NCBI RefSeq assembly: GCF_003383095.1 | Contig: NZ_PSYW01000001.1 | Span: 868,001 to 932,000, forward strand | Length of the DNA: 64,000 nucleotides | Direction of reading: 5' to 3' | Source of the DNA: Haloferax sp. Atlit-12N | GTDB taxonomy: Archaea > Halobacteriota > Halobacteria > Halobacteriales > Haloferacaceae | In this document: one piece after another, positions 34,764 through 43,936 of the stretch | Numbering within the stretch: position 1 is the stretch's first letter | Layout: every line of letters begins with the position of its first letter | The notes under the pieces: model-generated | What the model saw: only the letters and a program-made list of their open reading frames with translations | The model's database searches: none | What the model was told of the DNA's origin: nothing | Translations under genes and position numbers: made by a program

Positions 34764-37415
34764 ATGACAGACGATATTCAACTCGTAGAACTGAGCGCAG
34801 TCGTCGAACCCGCCGCCGACGACCACGAGCGAGCCGACGAATCGAGCGACAACGACTCCAGCACCAGCCGACGCCGCTGCCTCCTTTGGGTCGCACTCGG
34901 CGTGACGGCCGCCGTGCTCCTCGGACTGGGCGTGGTCGCGGTCGTCGCTCCGGAATCGGTCGAGGCGGCCATCGCTCCGAACCTCGGTCTCTTCGGGCTG
35001 GTGCCCGCATTCCGCCCGCGCCTGCGGGCGCTCCGACGGGCCGTTCGGAGGGTGGTCCCGTTTAGGGCGACCCGAGACGAACCACCGGACCGCCAGCCCG
35101 AGGGCGCGCCTTCGCTCGATGGGGCGGACGACGCGGACGACGCGAACGCCGAGACGAACCCGGACGGCTCGGACCTCTCGGACGCGGACGACGCGAGCGA
35201 CACGAACGACCCGCCGTCGATTTCAGTGAGCCGCCTATCCGACGAGCGAGACGTGTCCGTCATCGTCGACCACCTCATGCGTGCGTCGGACTCGCGGCCG
35301 CTCCCGGACGCGTTCGGCGTCGTCTCGCCCATCAAGCGCCCGCTGGCGTCGACGCTCGAAGGCATCCCGCAGGAACTCGGCGTTCATTGTCGGGACGTGA
35401 GTCCCGTTCTCGTCGGGACCGCGAACAACGAGACGACCGTCGAGCGACTCGGCCGGACGTACGAGCTACTGCTCGTGGTCACCCCGGACCACGAGGCCGT
35501 CCTCTCGGACGTGCTCCGGTACCTCCCGGCGCTGATTCGGACTGACGGGATTTCCGGCGTCGGTTCCGTCCGCACCGTGACGCTCCCGGCGTCGGACCGA
35601 CCCGGGACCGAACGCGAGAGCCAAGGGACCCTGAAGGCGCTCCGCGGACACAAGGGCGAGCCACGGCACCCGATGGCCCGGACCGAACCCGACTTCATCG
35701 CCGCGTCGGCACCCTCCGAGTGGACCGGCCCCGTCCGGTCAGTGCTGTCCGACTACGCGCCGGTCATCGAGGTCGTCGAGTGGGACCGCCCCGCGATTCA
35801 CGTCGCGGGGTTCGTGTTCGCGTCGGCGGTCGACCTCCCCGACCACGTGACCGCGTCGTCCGACGACTCTCCGGGGAGCCCTCCGTCCGGTGACGCATCG
35901 ACTGACGACGCCGACGGACGACCGACCGGGAGAGGCGGTTCGACACCGACGAGAAGTTCGGCCCCCGCTGACGAGTCGACGCCCACCACCCCGCCCGAGT
36001 CGTCGGGTGAGGACCCTCCGCAGTCGCCCGGTGCGGACGACGGGGCGACGCCCTACGACGAGACGACCCCACAGACCACACCGGACGGCGGCCGCGCGTC
36101 GGGCGGGTCCACCCGGCCCCGTTCGTCGCAGTCGTCGCCGCCAACTGGAGGGGATGCGCCCGACGAGGAGGCACCGCAGGCTGGTGCGGAATCAGATGAC
36201 TCGACGACCGGCCCGACGCCCGACCAAGACGGACCGACCCGGACGAATCGGGGAGCCGATTCGACCCCGGAAAAAGACGAGTCGAGTCCGGGCGCTGGTA
36301 GTTCGGGTGCCGGTTCCACCGACGACCAGCCCGACGCGGAGGGTGAGAGCGACGCTCGTGGAGCCGAAGCCGACGGCGGCGACGGTGCGGGCGGTGCTGA
36401 CGACGCTCCCGGCGCGGGAGACGACGCGCCGCCGAACGGAAACGCGGCGTCGGACGATTCGAATGCGCCGGCGAGTACGCGCCCGGAGCCTTCGGGGAAG
36501 TCGACTCAGCCGCCTTCCGAGTCGGACGAATCGCCTCCCGCGTCGAACTCCGCGGAAGCGACGCCCGAGAGCCGGCCGGCCGCCCCTGAGCGCGGACCGA
36601 ATCGCTCCTCGTCGGACGGAGCGCCGAGCGGCCGAGTGCCGTCCGATGACGAGGCGTCGCGGACCGCACCGGAGTCCGAGACGGCGCTCCCGGCGGAGTT
36701 TCCGGTCCCGGCGGGGACGACTTCGGGCGACGAAGCCGACAGTTCGCCGAGCGGTGACGGTTCGAAATCGCCCTCGTCGGAGCCGTCGGCGACGCGGCCC
36801 GAGGGGTCGTCAGCGTCGCCGGCGGCGACCCCGGAGACACCCGCGGACGATGTCGACGCCGGTGCGGGAATCGTCCCGTTCGGTGACGCGCCCGCGTCGA
36901 GCGACCCCTCGGTCGTCGACGTGACCGAACACGTGCTGAACGAACTGACGTTTCAGGCCACGGCGACGCCGGGCCGAGAGGTCTACTCGACGGTGTACGC
37001 GGACGAGCAGGGGCTGATTAGACACCACCACGCCATCGACCATCCGGACTTCCTCCGGAGTCGCACGGACTCCATCTCGTTTACCTCGGAGTTCTTCTCG
37101 CACCTCCGGCGACTGGCCAGCCTCCACAAGGACATCGACCACCGCCTGGCCGGCGGCGCACACTCCCACCCGGTGAGCGGGCAACCGCTCCAGAGCGGCG
37201 CGGACAAGCGGTTCGTTCGGAAAGTCTGGCGGAACACCCGCAACACCTCGTTCATTGTCGGCGTGACCGAAGGCGAGGGACCGGAGGAGTGGACCATCAC
37301 GGACGACGGGCGCGAGGTCCGCCGCCAGTCCAACGACCACCTCGTGCGAATCCGCGCGTTCTCGGGACGGAACGAGCCGAAGCGGATTCGACTCCATCAG
37401 AACATGGGTCAGTAG
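34764..37415 (+). CDS. Membrane-anchored JAMM-domain protein with a very long disordered linker
   Basis: An 883-residue protein starting at ATG 34764. A TM helix lies near residues 38-60 (LLWVALGVTAAVLLGLGVV), and a second hydrophobic patch follows before a basic segment. Residues ~155-355 look folded and β/α-rich. Residues ~360-705 are extremely Ser/Pro/Thr/Asp/Glu/Gly-rich and disordered. The last ~165 residues carry a JAMM/MPN metalloprotease motif: Glu739 in GREVYSTVY, then HSHP (His800, His802) and Ser811 to Asp814 (SGAD). JAMM enzymes remove ubiquitin-like modifiers or process peptides. Substrate unknown; this is a domain-level inference. Confidence 0.82.
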   Translation: MTDDIQLVELSAVVEPAADDHERADESSDNDSSTSRRRCLLWVALGVTAAVLLGLGVVAVVAPESVEAAIAPNLGLFGLVPAFRPRLRALRRAVRRVVPFRATRDEPPDRQPEGAPSLDGADDADDANAETNPDGSDLSDADDASDTNDPPSISVSRLSDERDVSVIVDHLMRASDSRPLPDAFGVVSPIKRPLASTLEGIPQELGVHCRDVSPVLVGTANNETTVERLGRTYELLLVVTPDHEAVLSDVLRYLPALIRTDGISGVGSVRTVTLPASDRPGTERESQGTLKALRGHKGEPRHPMARTEPDFIAASAPSEWTGPVRSVLSDYAPVIEVVEWDRPAIHVAGFVFASAVDLPDHVTASSDDSPGSPPSGDASTDDADGRPTGRGGSTPTRSSAPADESTPTTPPESSGEDPPQSPGADDGATPYDETTPQTTPDGGRASGGSTRPRSSQSSPPTGGDAPDEEAPQAGAESDDSTTGPTPDQDGPTRTNRGADSTPEKDESSPGAGSSGAGSTDDQPDAEGESDARGAEADGGDGAGGADDAPGAGDDAPPNGNAASDDSNAPASTRPEPSGKSTQPPSESDESPPASNSAEATPESRPAAPERGPNRSSSDGAPSGRVPSDDEASRTAPESETALPAEFPVPAGTTSGDEADSSPSGDGSKSPSSEPSATRPEGSSASPAATPETPADDVDAGAGIVPFGDAPASSDPSVVDVTEHVLNELTFQATATPGREVYSTVYADEQGLIRHHHAIDHPDFLRSRTDSISFTSEFFSHLRRLASLHKDIDHRLAGGAHSHPVSGQPLQSGADKRFVRKVWRNTRNTSFIVGVTEGEGPEEWTITDDGREVRRQSNDHLVRIRAFSGRNEPKRIRLHQNMGQ

Positions 37416-37833
37416 TCGCTTGCCGAGGGGCAAGAGAAAAAATATACTAATTTTGATGTTTTTATCAAATCATATTATATCGGAGATTTTTTAGCCGGCA
37501 CAGGCAAACCCCCCATCTGACGACAAGAAACCGTCTTTGTAACCGTTGCATCGGGAGAAATAGGCCAAATTGTACGAATATCCACTCTGCACTCGCAACA
37601 CTAATTCGAAAATAGATTGTACCAAGAATATCGGCGTGATAGACACTACAGAGTAGATATTGGTGCGTATCTGACAGCGTAACCAAACAGGACCGCCATC
37701 GTAGATACCCAAAAGTATCGGATACCAATACATCAAATAGTTCTGTGAGTTTTGGGTTGTGAACACGGTCGGCGCTGTGTGGCCGAGCGTGCGCCGACCG
37801 GACGCACCGCTGACCTGTTCAACCCGAACTCGC
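37416..37833. other. AT-rich intergenic DNA
   Basis: A 418-bp gap after the JAMM gene. About 37436-37770 is much richer in A and T than the genes around it. Minus-strand ORFs of 87-91 codons fall here (Tyr-, Leu- and Cys-rich, unlike haloarchaeal proteins) and look non-coding. It may be a remnant of acquired DNA or a regulatory spacer. No repeat, terminal inverted repeat or transposase fragment was identified. Confidence 0.55.
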
Positions 37834-38481
37834 TCAGTACGACAGCGTCCACTCGCGGTCGATGAGCCAGTCGTCCAACTTCCCGAGCGGATCCTCGTCG
37901 ACGTGCGTGCCGTGGCTCACGAGGACCCGTTCGATGTCGTAGTCGAACAGTTTAATGAGGTTCCGCTCGGCCTCCTCGTGGCTCAGGTCGTTGAACTGCG
38001 CCGCGGGCGGGACGAAGAATCCCGGTGGGAGGCCGCGGCGGTCCGAGCCCTCCAGTACGTCGCCGGCGATGAAGACGCCCTCGTCTTCCAAGAGGAGGCC
38101 GCTGTTCGCGACCGTGTGACCGGGGACCTGCACGATTCGAATCCCGCCGTCGAGTATCTCGTTGTGGCGGAAGTGCCGGTCGGCCTCGACGTCGAGCGCG
38201 TCGTAGAACCCCTTCGCCCCGCCGGGGACGAGAAGTTCGGGGTCGAACGCGTCCAACACCGCGGGCGTTCCGCCGAAGTGACCCTCGTCGCCGTGGGTGA
38301 TGATGAGACGGTCGACGCCGCCGAACTCCGAGTCCAGCACGGATACCAGCTCGTCGCCGTCGTCGGGGAACGCCGCGTCGACCAGCGTGGTCGTGCCAGT
38401 CGGCCGGTCTTCGAGGACGAACACGCGGACGTGGTCGAACTGTATCGTGTACACGCCGTCTGCGACTGCTGTTACTGTCAT
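37834..38481 (-). CDS. MBL-fold metallo-hydrolase (copy 1)
   Basis: A 215-residue metallo-β-lactamase-fold hydrolase. The metal-binding motif is ITHGDEGHFGG (HxDxxH) near residue 62, with later His residues at VPGHTVANSG and at VLVSHGTH near the C-terminus, as in glyoxalase-II-like enzymes. The likely role is thioester or ester hydrolysis; the substrate is unknown. A very similar 215-residue paralogue lies at 41781-42428 on the other strand, with the tct transporter genes between. Confidence 0.88.
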   Translation of the reverse strand: MTVTAVADGVYTIQFDHVRVFVLEDRPTGTTTLVDAAFPDDGDELVSVLDSEFGGVDRLIITHGDEGHFGGTPAVLDAFDPELLVPGGAKGFYDALDVEADRHFRHNEILDGGIRIVQVPGHTVANSGLLLEDEGVFIAGDVLEGSDRRGLPPGFFVPPAAQFNDLSHEEAERNLIKLFDYDIERVLVSHGTHVDEDPLGKLDDWLIDREWTLSY

Positions 38482-38605
38482 GAGCAGTCGAGGCTACGGC
38501 GAGTCGCGGTAAAAAGGGGGTCGCGCGTTCTCAGGGACGGATAACGGGTGCCCCGAAACGGTACTGCGCGACGGCCGCCCGGTGGGTGACGTCGCCGGTA
38601 GACGG

Positions 38606-39037
38606 CTATTCCTCGGCGGCGAGCGTCGAGACGACCGGACACGACGCGTTCAGGAGAATGGACTGGGCGACGCTCCCGAACAGCATCTTCCCGGTGCGCG
38701 AGCGCCGTCGCGGACTCACCACGATGTAGCTCGCGTCCTGTTCGTCGGCGTACTCGGTGACTTCCTCGGCCGGGTTGCCGACGAGGCCCACCGTCTCGTA
38801 CGGGACGGACAGTTCCGGCACGGCGTCTTCGGCCATCTCGGCGGCGGCCGACCGAATCTCCGCCATGTCCTTCGGCTCCTCGGCCTGTGCGCTCGTCAGC
38901 CCGAGGTCGACGAACTCCGAGCGAGTCAACGCGTGGACGACGTGGACCGGTTCGTCGAACGCCGCCGCCAGCGATGCGGCTTCCGCGACAACGTGTGATG
39001 AGCGACCTGACCGGTCGACTGCTGCAACAACGACCAT
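38606..39037 (-). CDS. Universal stress protein (UspA family)
   Basis: A 143-residue single-domain Usp: MVVVAAVDRSGRSSHVVAEA begins the first strand and helix. The ATP-type motif near the C-terminus is GSVAQSILLNASCPVV (G-x2-G/S-x9-G-S/T pattern in part). The start is ATG 39037, fitting a TATA box at 39058-39067. It probably binds a nucleotide and acts in stress adaptation. It is single, on the minus strand, upstream of the MBL gene. Confidence 0.88.
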   Translation of the reverse strand: MVVVAAVDRSGRSSHVVAEAASLAAAFDEPVHVVHALTRSEFVDLGLTSAQAEEPKDMAEIRSAAAEMAEDAVPELSVPYETVGLVGNPAEEVTEYADEQDASYIVVSPRRRSRTGKMLFGSVAQSILLNASCPVVSTLAAEE

Positions 39038-39491
39038 ACCAGCGTGTACCACGGAGAGATATAATATCGTTTCGCCGAATCTCGTTCGGAGCAACCGCGT
39101 CGACGCGGCTCGCGGTCCCGACGGTCGTCCTCCGCCCACGGGTTCGCCCGGCGAGCAGTATCTGAGTTCAACGATGTCGTAATACGGGTCGGAATCGGCG
39201 AGTTTCGTTACAGTTGTACTGCTGTAATTCCGATGCCAGACGGGAGAAAAATACCCCTGTATTTCAACATCCTCAAAACTGAGGGCGAGTCGAGCGGTAC
39301 GCTCCGCTCTCGACGAAGGTACGACAGAGAGATGCGGAAGCGAGCGGGCCGAAACCCTGCCAGCCGCGGCAGGGGCTCAGCGAGGCGACGGGAGCGCAGC
39401 GCGGTTCGTGGACAGTCGGCGACGCGAGACGGCGCTCGACGGAACGCGCGTGCCGCGAGAAAAGAAAATCGGACGAGGTCTGAACGCGGTG
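39038..39491. other. Intergenic region with terminator-like hairpins after tctA
   Basis: A 454-bp gap between the stop of tctA and the universal stress gene. Two inverted repeats lie in it: 39355-39374 (CCCTGCC / GGCAGGG, perfect 7-bp stem) and 39289-39314 (GTCGAGCGG paired with CCGCTCTCGAC, a stem with a 2-nt bulge). A run of five A at 39247-39251 gives a U-run on the minus transcript. They may terminate the tctBA transcript. No ORF here has coding character. Confidence 0.45.
39058..39067 (-). promoter_or_regulatory. TATA box of the universal stress gene
   Basis: On the minus strand this reads GATATTATAT, 21-30 nt upstream of the ATG at 39037, consistent with a leaderless transcript. Confidence 0.6.
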
Positions 39492-40973
39492 CTACGCGCG
39501 AATCGAGCGGACGGCGGGCAGCGCAATCGCGCCCAGGCCGAGCAGGATGATGACGAGGGCGATGGGGCTCGTGAGGAAGATAGTCGGCGAGCCGCCCGAG
39601 AGGACGAGCGACCGGCGGAGGTTCTCCTCCGCGATGGGGGCGAGGATGAGCCCGAGAACCATGGGTGCCAGCGGGTACCCCCGGAGCCGCATCACGTAGC
39701 CCAACACGCCCGCGCCGAGCATGATCCACGCGTCGAAGACGTTACCGCGGAGGGCGATGGCTCCGATGACACACAGCACGAGGATGACGGGCCAGATGTG
39801 GGACTTCGGGATGTTGATGAGGCGCGCCCAGTAGTTCGCGCCGAGCATGCCGAAGATGAGGATGAACACGTAGATGAGGAGGAACCCGACGAAGATGGTG
39901 TACAGCAACACCGGCTCTTCTTGGTACAGGCCCGGCCCGGGGTTCACGTCGTGGACCAACAGCGCGCCGATGAGGATAGCGGAGACGGAGTCGCCCGGGA
40001 TACCGAGCGTCAGCGTCGGAATCAATGCGCCGCCGGTACTCGCGTTGTTCCCGGATTCGGCGGCCGCGACGCCGCGGATGTTCCCCTCACCGAACGATGG
40101 GACGCTGTCTTTGAGCCAGCGGGTGGCCTCGTTGTACGTGATGAACGCGGCGATGTCGCCGCCAGCGCCGGGAATCGCGCCGATGAACGACCCGAGAACG
40201 CCCGAACCGACGCTGACCGGTGCGATGGACCGCAGGTCAGAAAGCGAGGGGAACACGCCGGATATCTCCTGGTCGACGCGGTCGTTCCCGCTGTTGATGC
40301 CCTGAGAGTACTTGCGAAGCCCCTCGGCGATGCCGAAGAGGCCGATCATGACGGCGATGAACTCGACGCCCGTGAGCAGTTCGGGGATGTCGAACGTAAA
40401 GCGGTGGAAGCCGGTCACGGGGTCGATACCGACCGTCGCGACGAGCATCCCGAGCAGGCCCGAGACCATCCCCTTCGTGAGCGAGTCGCCGCTCACGCTG
40501 GCGATGATTGTCAACCCGAAGAAGGCGAGTGCGAAGAACTCCGGCGACCGGAACCGGAGGGCGGCGTCGGCGATGACCGGCGAGAAGAACATCAGCGCGA
40601 GGACGCTGATGATGCCGCCGACGAACGACGCGATGGTGCTCACGCGAATCGCGCGACCGGCCTCGCCCTTCTGGGAGAGCGGGTGGCCGTCGAAGATGGT
40701 CGCCGCCGCCGACGGGGTGCCCGGCGTGCGGATGAGAATCGCCGGAATCGACCCGGCGTAGACCGCGCCACCGTAGATACCTAACAGGAGAATCATCCCC
40801 TGACTCGGCTCCATCGTGAAGGTGAACGACAGCAGGACCGCGATGGTCATCGTCGCGGTCATCCCCGGAATCGACCCCATGAGGATGCCGAGGAAGATAC
40901 CCCCGACCATCAGCAGGAGGACGAACGGGTCGGCGAGGTTGACGAGCGCCTGGGAGATGTACTCGACGACCAT
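39492..40973 (-). CDS. tctA: Tripartite tricarboxylate transporter, large membrane subunit TctA
   Basis: A 493-residue integral membrane protein with about 12 TM helices. The family blocks are GSIPGMTATMTIAVLLSF near the N-terminus, GGAVYAGSIPAILIRTPGTP and GAIPGAGGDIAAFITYNEA with SFGEGNIRGVAAAESGNNA. TctA forms the permease of TTT importers, working with TctB and the binding protein TctC. Typical substrates are citrate or other di- and tricarboxylates; the actual substrate here is unknown. Its ATG at 40973 overlaps the tctB stop (TGATG). Confidence 0.93.
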   Translation of the reverse strand: MVVEYISQALVNLADPFVLLLMVGGIFLGILMGSIPGMTATMTIAVLLSFTFTMEPSQGMILLLGIYGGAVYAGSIPAILIRTPGTPSAAATIFDGHPLSQKGEAGRAIRVSTIASFVGGIISVLALMFFSPVIADAALRFRSPEFFALAFFGLTIIASVSGDSLTKGMVSGLLGMLVATVGIDPVTGFHRFTFDIPELLTGVEFIAVMIGLFGIAEGLRKYSQGINSGNDRVDQEISGVFPSLSDLRSIAPVSVGSGVLGSFIGAIPGAGGDIAAFITYNEATRWLKDSVPSFGEGNIRGVAAAESGNNASTGGALIPTLTLGIPGDSVSAILIGALLVHDVNPGPGLYQEEPVLLYTIFVGFLLIYVFILIFGMLGANYWARLINIPKSHIWPVILVLCVIGAIALRGNVFDAWIMLGAGVLGYVMRLRGYPLAPMVLGLILAPIAEENLRRSLVLSGGSPTIFLTSPIALVIILLGLGAIALPAVRSIRA

Positions 40974-41488
40974 CAGAAGGTCACCACCAGCGGGAGCTGT
41001 GGCAGCAGCCGCGACACCGGGATGACGCCCTCAGGCAGGCGCACGAGGAAAATCCGGCCGAAGATGTAGAACAGCGCGACGGGGAACCCAATCGACAGCG
41101 CCGCGACGAGCAACTTCGAGCGGATGTCCGAGTAGTAGAGGACGACCGGCATGAACAGCATGGTCGACACGAGGAACCCTAAAAGCGGCATCAGCAGGAC
41201 GTATCCGACGAGGAACGCCGTGACGACGGCCGCGGGTCTGAAGTCGAACTCCGAGATTTCGAGTTCCGTCTCGGACCCCGTCAGCACGTCGATACCGGCG
41301 AAGAAGATGATGCCGAGCGACACCGCAATCGGGAAGAACGACGGCCCGACGCCGTCACCCGAGGGGAACTGGCTCGCGAAGAAGATGACGACGGCCGAAA
41401 ACAGGATGAAGAAGACTGACAGCGGACTTGAACGAACACTCTCCAAGCCGATTCTATCAAGCACGGCCCCGACTTTCTGAATTACCAT
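40973..41488 (-). CDS. tctB: Tripartite tricarboxylate transporter, small membrane subunit TctB
   Basis: A 171-residue protein with four TM helices, including LSVFFILFSAVVIFFASQFP, FFPIAVSLGIIFFAGIDVL and LLGFLVSTMLFMPVVLYYSD. It is the poorly conserved small subunit that pairs with TctA. I chose ATG 41488 because upstream codons look non-coding and a TATTA-rich promoter lies at about 41525-41535. It is translationally coupled to tctA. The tctC binding-protein gene lies elsewhere, at 43965. Confidence 0.85.
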   Translation of the reverse strand: MVIQKVGAVLDRIGLESVRSSPLSVFFILFSAVVIFFASQFPSGDGVGPSFFPIAVSLGIIFFAGIDVLTGSETELEISEFDFRPAAVVTAFLVGYVLLMPLLGFLVSTMLFMPVVLYYSDIRSKLLVAALSIGFPVALFYIFGRIFLVRLPEGVIPVSRLLPQLPLVVTF

Positions 41489-41506
41489 TATTTCTTCTGC
41501 CTCGTG

Positions 41507-41517
41507 GTATGATACCA
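41507..41517. promoter_or_regulatory. 11-bp palindrome in the tctB leader
   Basis: GGTATGATACC is a perfect palindrome (5-bp arms and a central G). It lies between the likely TATA element (about 41525-41535) and the tctB ATG, a position where a repressor would block transcription. TTGGTATCA on the minus strand is also seen upstream of the aroD gene at 48128, as ATTTGGTATCAAG near 48110-48122. Confidence 0.4.
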
Positions 41518-41780
41518 AGCAATCGTATGTAATAAACATATTGGTATTTACGCGCCCGTTCGGGGCTGAAAGTCACGATTTCGACACGAAGCGAAATACG
41601 ACCGAGACTATCGTCCACCGGCGCCCGCAGCGAGCCGTCGAGAGTGGGCGACCGCACAACGGACCGCGATTCGGTCGCCGGTCGATGGGGTCGGCGATGC
41701 GACATGTCCGCGGACGACAACGCCGGGGTTCGCGGCCATCGATAGAATTAACCAGCGTTGCGAACTACCGTTCCACCGGA

Positions 41781-42428
41781 ATGAGTGTTAGCAACGTCAC
41801 CGAGGGTATCGACCAGATTCAGTTCGAACACGTCCGGGTGCTCGTGTTGAAGGACGCGCCGGCGGGCAAGACGACGCTCGTGGACACCGGCTTCGACGAG
41901 GACGGCGACGAACTCGTCGAGATTCTGGAGCGGGAGTACGGCGGCGTCGACCGCGTCATCATCACCCACGGCGACCACGGCCACCACGGCGGCCTCCCGT
42001 CGGTGATGGAAGCGTTCGACCCCGAACTCCTCGCGTCGGCCAACGAGTCGAAGCTCCACGAGGCCATCGACTACGAACCGGACGTGGCGTTCACCGACGG
42101 CGACGTGCTCGACGGGAACATCCGCGTCATCGAGGTACCGGGCCACACGAAGGCGACTTCGGCGCTCCTGCTCGAAGACCGCGGGATTCTCATCTCCGGG
42201 GACGCCCTCGACGGGGCCGACCGCGCGGGCCTCCCGGCCGGCTACCTCCTCCCACCGCCGGCGCTGTTCAACGACGACCACAAGGCCGCAGAGATCAACC
42301 TCTACGACCTGCTCCAGTACGACTTCGAGACGCTGCTCGTCTTCCACGGCTCGCACGTCTTCGAGGACCCCAAGGGCAAACTCGACGACTTCCTCGTCGA
42401 GCGCGAGTGGGACCCCCGGCCGGAGTGA
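41781..42428 (+). CDS. MBL-fold metallo-hydrolase (copy 2)
   Basis: A 215-residue metallo-β-lactamase-fold enzyme and close paralogue of the one at 37834-38481. The shared blocks include FEHVRVLVLKD, ITHGDHGHHGG (HxDxxH) near residue 62, IEVPGHTKATSALLLED and LLVFHGSHVFEDPKGKLDDFL. The HxDxxH motif is intact. It starts at ATG 41781. The pair brackets the tct transporter genes and both face inward toward them. It may hydrolyse esters or thioesters produced by this pathway. Confidence 0.88.
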   Translation: MSVSNVTEGIDQIQFEHVRVLVLKDAPAGKTTLVDTGFDEDGDELVEILEREYGGVDRVIITHGDHGHHGGLPSVMEAFDPELLASANESKLHEAIDYEPDVAFTDGDVLDGNIRVIEVPGHTKATSALLLEDRGILISGDALDGADRAGLPAGYLLPPPALFNDDHKAAEINLYDLLQYDFETLLVFHGSHVFEDPKGKLDDFLVEREWDPRPE

Positions 42429-42673
42429 CCCCGACGCTGACCCGTCGTACCGAGCGACGCCGACGGCGTCATAGTCCTCGATAGCCCACTCCGCGGCATG
42501 CTTTTCCGACCGTCGACCCCGAGCGGCCGCGCCGTAAACGGCGTCCGACCGAGACACGAACGAGTGACGTGACAGACGAGCGAGGCGGTGAGCGACCTGC
42601 GTCTGAGAAAAACCGCGGTCGAGAGATGAATCGCTGAGGAGAGTCGGCTGCGAACGAGACGGAACTGGTCGCG

Positions 42674-43717
42674 TCAGTCTCGAAGGACCGAAACGTCGAA
42701 CACCGGCTTGCAGGTCTCGCCGGCGAGGAACGCCTCGAAGGCGTCTTCGGACTCGGTGAGCTGGAAGCGGTCGTCGAGGAACGTGGCGTGGTCGACGTCG
42801 CCCGTGCCGATGAGACGGAACGCCCGCTCGAAGTCCTCGAAGGTCGCACCGTAGGTACACTGGAGGTCGATTTCGGCGCGGACGAGCGGCGTGAACTCCA
42901 TCGTGGTCTCGCCGGTCTGGCCGACGAGAACGATTTGGCCGCCCTTGCGGACCTGCTCGACGGCCATCGGTAGTCCCGACGGGTGGCCGGTCGTGTCGAA
43001 GACCACGTCGAAGCCGACGCCGCCGGTCAGCTCGCGCTGGATGCCGGTCAGGTCGTCTTCCTCGATGTTGAGTGCGGGGTAGCCGAGTTTCTCCGCGAGC
43101 GGCAGTCGGTAGTTCGTGTCCCGACCGACGCCCGCGACGACGACCTCCGCGCCCTGCGAGGCGGCCACCTGCGCGCAGAGCAATCCGATGGGCCCGGGGC
43201 CGGCGACGAGCACGCGGTCGCCCGCTTCGACGCGGGAGTTCCGGAGAACCGCGCGCGTGCAAATCGCCGTCGGTTCGACGAGCGCCGCGTGCTTCGGGTC
43301 GACGTTCGACGGTACCGACTGGAGCGCCGACTCCGGGACGGCGATGTAGCCGGCGTACGCGCCGTCGTGGTCGATACCGGTCAGTTCCGCGTCCTGGCAG
43401 ATGCTCTCCTCGCCGATTTGGCACTGGAAGCACTCGCCGCAGCCGCGAATCGGTCGTTCGACCACGCGCTCACCGACGGAAAATCGGGTGGCGTCGTCGC
43501 CGCGTTCGACCACGCGGCCGGTGTACTCGTGGCCGATGATGGTCGGCATGTTCATCCGCTCGAAGGCGGATTTGAACTTGTAGATTCCCGCGTCGCTCCC
43601 GCAGAGCCCGGCGTAGTCGATTTCGATGAGGACCTCGTTCGACGCCGGCTCGGGTGTCTCGACGTCGACGAGTTCCATAGCTCCGGGCTCTCGGCTCGTT
43701 TTGGCTAACCCGCGCAT
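42674..43717 (-). CDS. Zinc-dependent alcohol dehydrogenase (MDR family)
   Basis: A 347-residue medium-chain dehydrogenase. The catalytic zinc site is suggested by AGLCGSDAGIYKF and IIGHEYTGRVVE (Cys, His, Glu). The structural zinc lobe has four Cys in GCGECFQCQIGEESIC. The Rossmann domain starts at VLVAGPGPIGLLCAQVAA. It resembles the sorbitol/threonine dehydrogenase branch, so a polyol or sugar-acid substrate is likely. It starts at ATG 43717. The divergent tctC promoter region is immediately upstream. Confidence 0.9.
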   Translation of the reverse strand: MRGLAKTSREPGAMELVDVETPEPASNEVLIEIDYAGLCGSDAGIYKFKSAFERMNMPTIIGHEYTGRVVERGDDATRFSVGERVVERPIRGCGECFQCQIGEESICQDAELTGIDHDGAYAGYIAVPESALQSVPSNVDPKHAALVEPTAICTRAVLRNSRVEAGDRVLVAGPGPIGLLCAQVAASQGAEVVVAGVGRDTNYRLPLAEKLGYPALNIEEDDLTGIQRELTGGVGFDVVFDTTGHPSGLPMAVEQVRKGGQIVLVGQTGETTMEFTPLVRAEIDLQCTYGATFEDFERAFRLIGTGDVDHATFLDDRFQLTESEDAFEAFLAGETCKPVFDVSVLRD

Positions 43718-43936
43718 ATATCTCCTTGAATACCGCCGGGGTATAAATCTACGCTCTTGGGGGAGAAGCTTGCGGGCGGCGACCAGTCGCGCTCGCGCGC
43801 GAATCTGTTCGTCCGACCCGACGTTCCACAGTTGATTCGACCGAGACGGCGAACGACCCTCGCGGCCGCGCGGAACGAGCGACCACGCCGAACCCGCGGC
43901 CTTCGCGCCATATTCGGAGGGACCACAATGCTTATT

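Noticed and set aside
37465-37766. Minus-strand ORFs of 87 and 91 codons in the AT-rich gap
   Set aside because: They are Tyr/Leu/Cys-rich and lack acidic residues; AT-rich DNA often leaves such chance frames.
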